This document shows, piece by piece, positions 50,549 to 50,867 of a stretch of 50,867 nucleotides of DNA. A program made the translations under genes and the position numbers. Location: assembly GCA_017471185.1 (NCBI GenBank), contig JAFUVZ010000041.1, forward strand, positions 1-50,867. Reading direction: 5' to 3'. This stretch comes from Bacteroidaceae bacterium. GTDB lineage: Bacteria > Bacteroidota > Bacteroidia > Bacteroidales > Bacteroidaceae. The number at the start of each line of letters is the position of its first letter. Position 1 is the stretch's first letter. The notes under the pieces are model-generated. The model was not told the DNA's origin, did no database searches, and saw only the letters and a program-made list of their open reading frames with translations.

Positions 50549-50631
50549 CATCTATCACATCTATCACTCTATCACTAACATTTGATATTCATGTATTATC
50601 ACAGTGATAGACAGTGATAGATAGTGATACA
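50549..50631. repeat. Iteron-like inverted cluster of TCTATCAC / GTGATAGA
   Basis: Left side: three TCTATCAC-type copies (50550-50576). Right side: three GTGATAGA-type copies (50602-50629). ACATTTG follows each side. The two halves form a long imperfect dyad. Confidence 0.75.
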
Positions 50632-50867
50632 TTTGGGCGAAATAATGCATTTTGGATGGAAAAAACAGTGCTAACCTGTCAATTTCATGCATCTTTCTGC
50701 ACTGAATTTCTAACATGATGCACCACCTGTCGCAGGCATTTCCATCACCCGTTCGAGCGTCATCCACCAGGTATCGCGATATCTCCTATGGGGGTATAAC
50801 AGATACTGCGATACCTCGTAGGAGCCATCGGAATGACCGATAGGAGCTATCTCCCTAACTTATAGGG

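Larger units (their letters stand above)
50191..50867. other. Non-coding right end with several repeats
   Basis: I see no supportable gene here. It contains a TTACTTCAGGTAATTAATCG motif (50241-50260), a three-arm CTCACGAGG set (50300-50357), an iteron-like TCTATCAC/GTGATAGA dyad (50549-50631) and GATACTGCGATACC-type repeats near 50770-50825. It may be the edge of an accessory region that continues beyond the window. Confidence 0.6.

Noticed and set aside
50549-50631. CRISPR array
   Set aside because: Repeats are too short, tandem or inverted without unique spacers, and no cas genes are present. The same reasoning excludes the 7-bp arrays.
50564-50767. 67-codon minus-strand frame at the right end
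   Set aside because: Overlaps the iteron-like repeats and shows no family resemblance.

Overview
The window looks like a chromosomal segment of a Bacteroidota bacterium, most likely Prevotellaceae (Prevotella/Segatella type). The reasons are the recurring Bacteroidota promoter (TTTG, about 19-20 bp, then TAnnTTTG), the fused class I fumarase, DUF4954, DUF4494 and DUF4286 proteins, the gene order dnaN - exonuclease - recN, many secreted glycan-active enzymes, and abundant intergenic palindromic repeats. This assignment comes from gene content and signals only; no database search was possible.

Layout. 1-6441: promoter, a palindromic mobile element in the 5' leader, and a four-gene run of exported proteins (GH35/DUF5597-like glycosidase, CocE-type hydrolase, an unrecognised secreted protein, a parallel beta-helix protein with a damaged 3' end). 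6444-8169 (minus): AI-2E-type exporter and thymidine kinase. 8264-16253 (plus): rsmI, a coiled-coil lipoprotein, an EamA transporter, then hflX - DUF4954 - fumarase - ykvA. 16334-16981 (minus): a lipoprotein. 16982-17889: 0.9 kb of non-coding DNA packed with repeats, including a second copy of the palindromic element flanked by an 11-bp duplication and a 27-bp-arm AT palindrome. 17890-23232: dnaN - exonuclease - recN - degenerate-protease/TPR protein. 23571-24809 (minus): folC. 24905-28677: aldA and an unusual acid phosphatase-M28 peptidase fusion. 28773-34660 (minus): a six-gene run led by glnS. 35099-35701: ribE. 35737-36131 (minus): RNase P RNA. 36171-42292 (minus): BrkB/YihY protein, GH31 alpha-xylosidase, MFS transporter, pheS. 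42372-50190 (plus): a tight run of DUF4286, ruvC, pullulanase, double-ABC ATPase, LtaS-like sulfatase, membrane PAP2 phosphatase and periplasmic acid phosphatase. 50191-50867: non-coding, with several inverted and iteron-like repeats.

The most striking pattern is a family of 7-bp-period arrays (AATGGAG, AATGTTC, AACGTTC, AATTGTC units) that recur at about a dozen places from 14165 to 48139. In one orientation they are free of stop codons in every phase and sit inside genes, encoding 7-residue repeats in the ABC ATPase and the sulfatase. In the other orientation they carry a TGA every 21 bp and supply the stop codons of folC and the DUF4954 gene. Between convergent genes they form longer compound arrays. 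Because 7 is not a multiple of 3, any change in unit number inside a gene would shift its frame. I know of no described system for this, and it is my main candidate for something new.

How the genes fit together: the ends of the window are concerned with exported glycan, peptide and phosphoester hydrolysis, while the middle is housekeeping (replication clamp, DNA repair, tRNA charging, folate, riboflavin, RNase P). There is no SusC/SusD pair, so no canonical polysaccharide utilisation locus is visible. The last operon combines a phospho-headgroup transferase with two phosphatases, which suggests envelope lipid or glycan headgroup turnover (inference).
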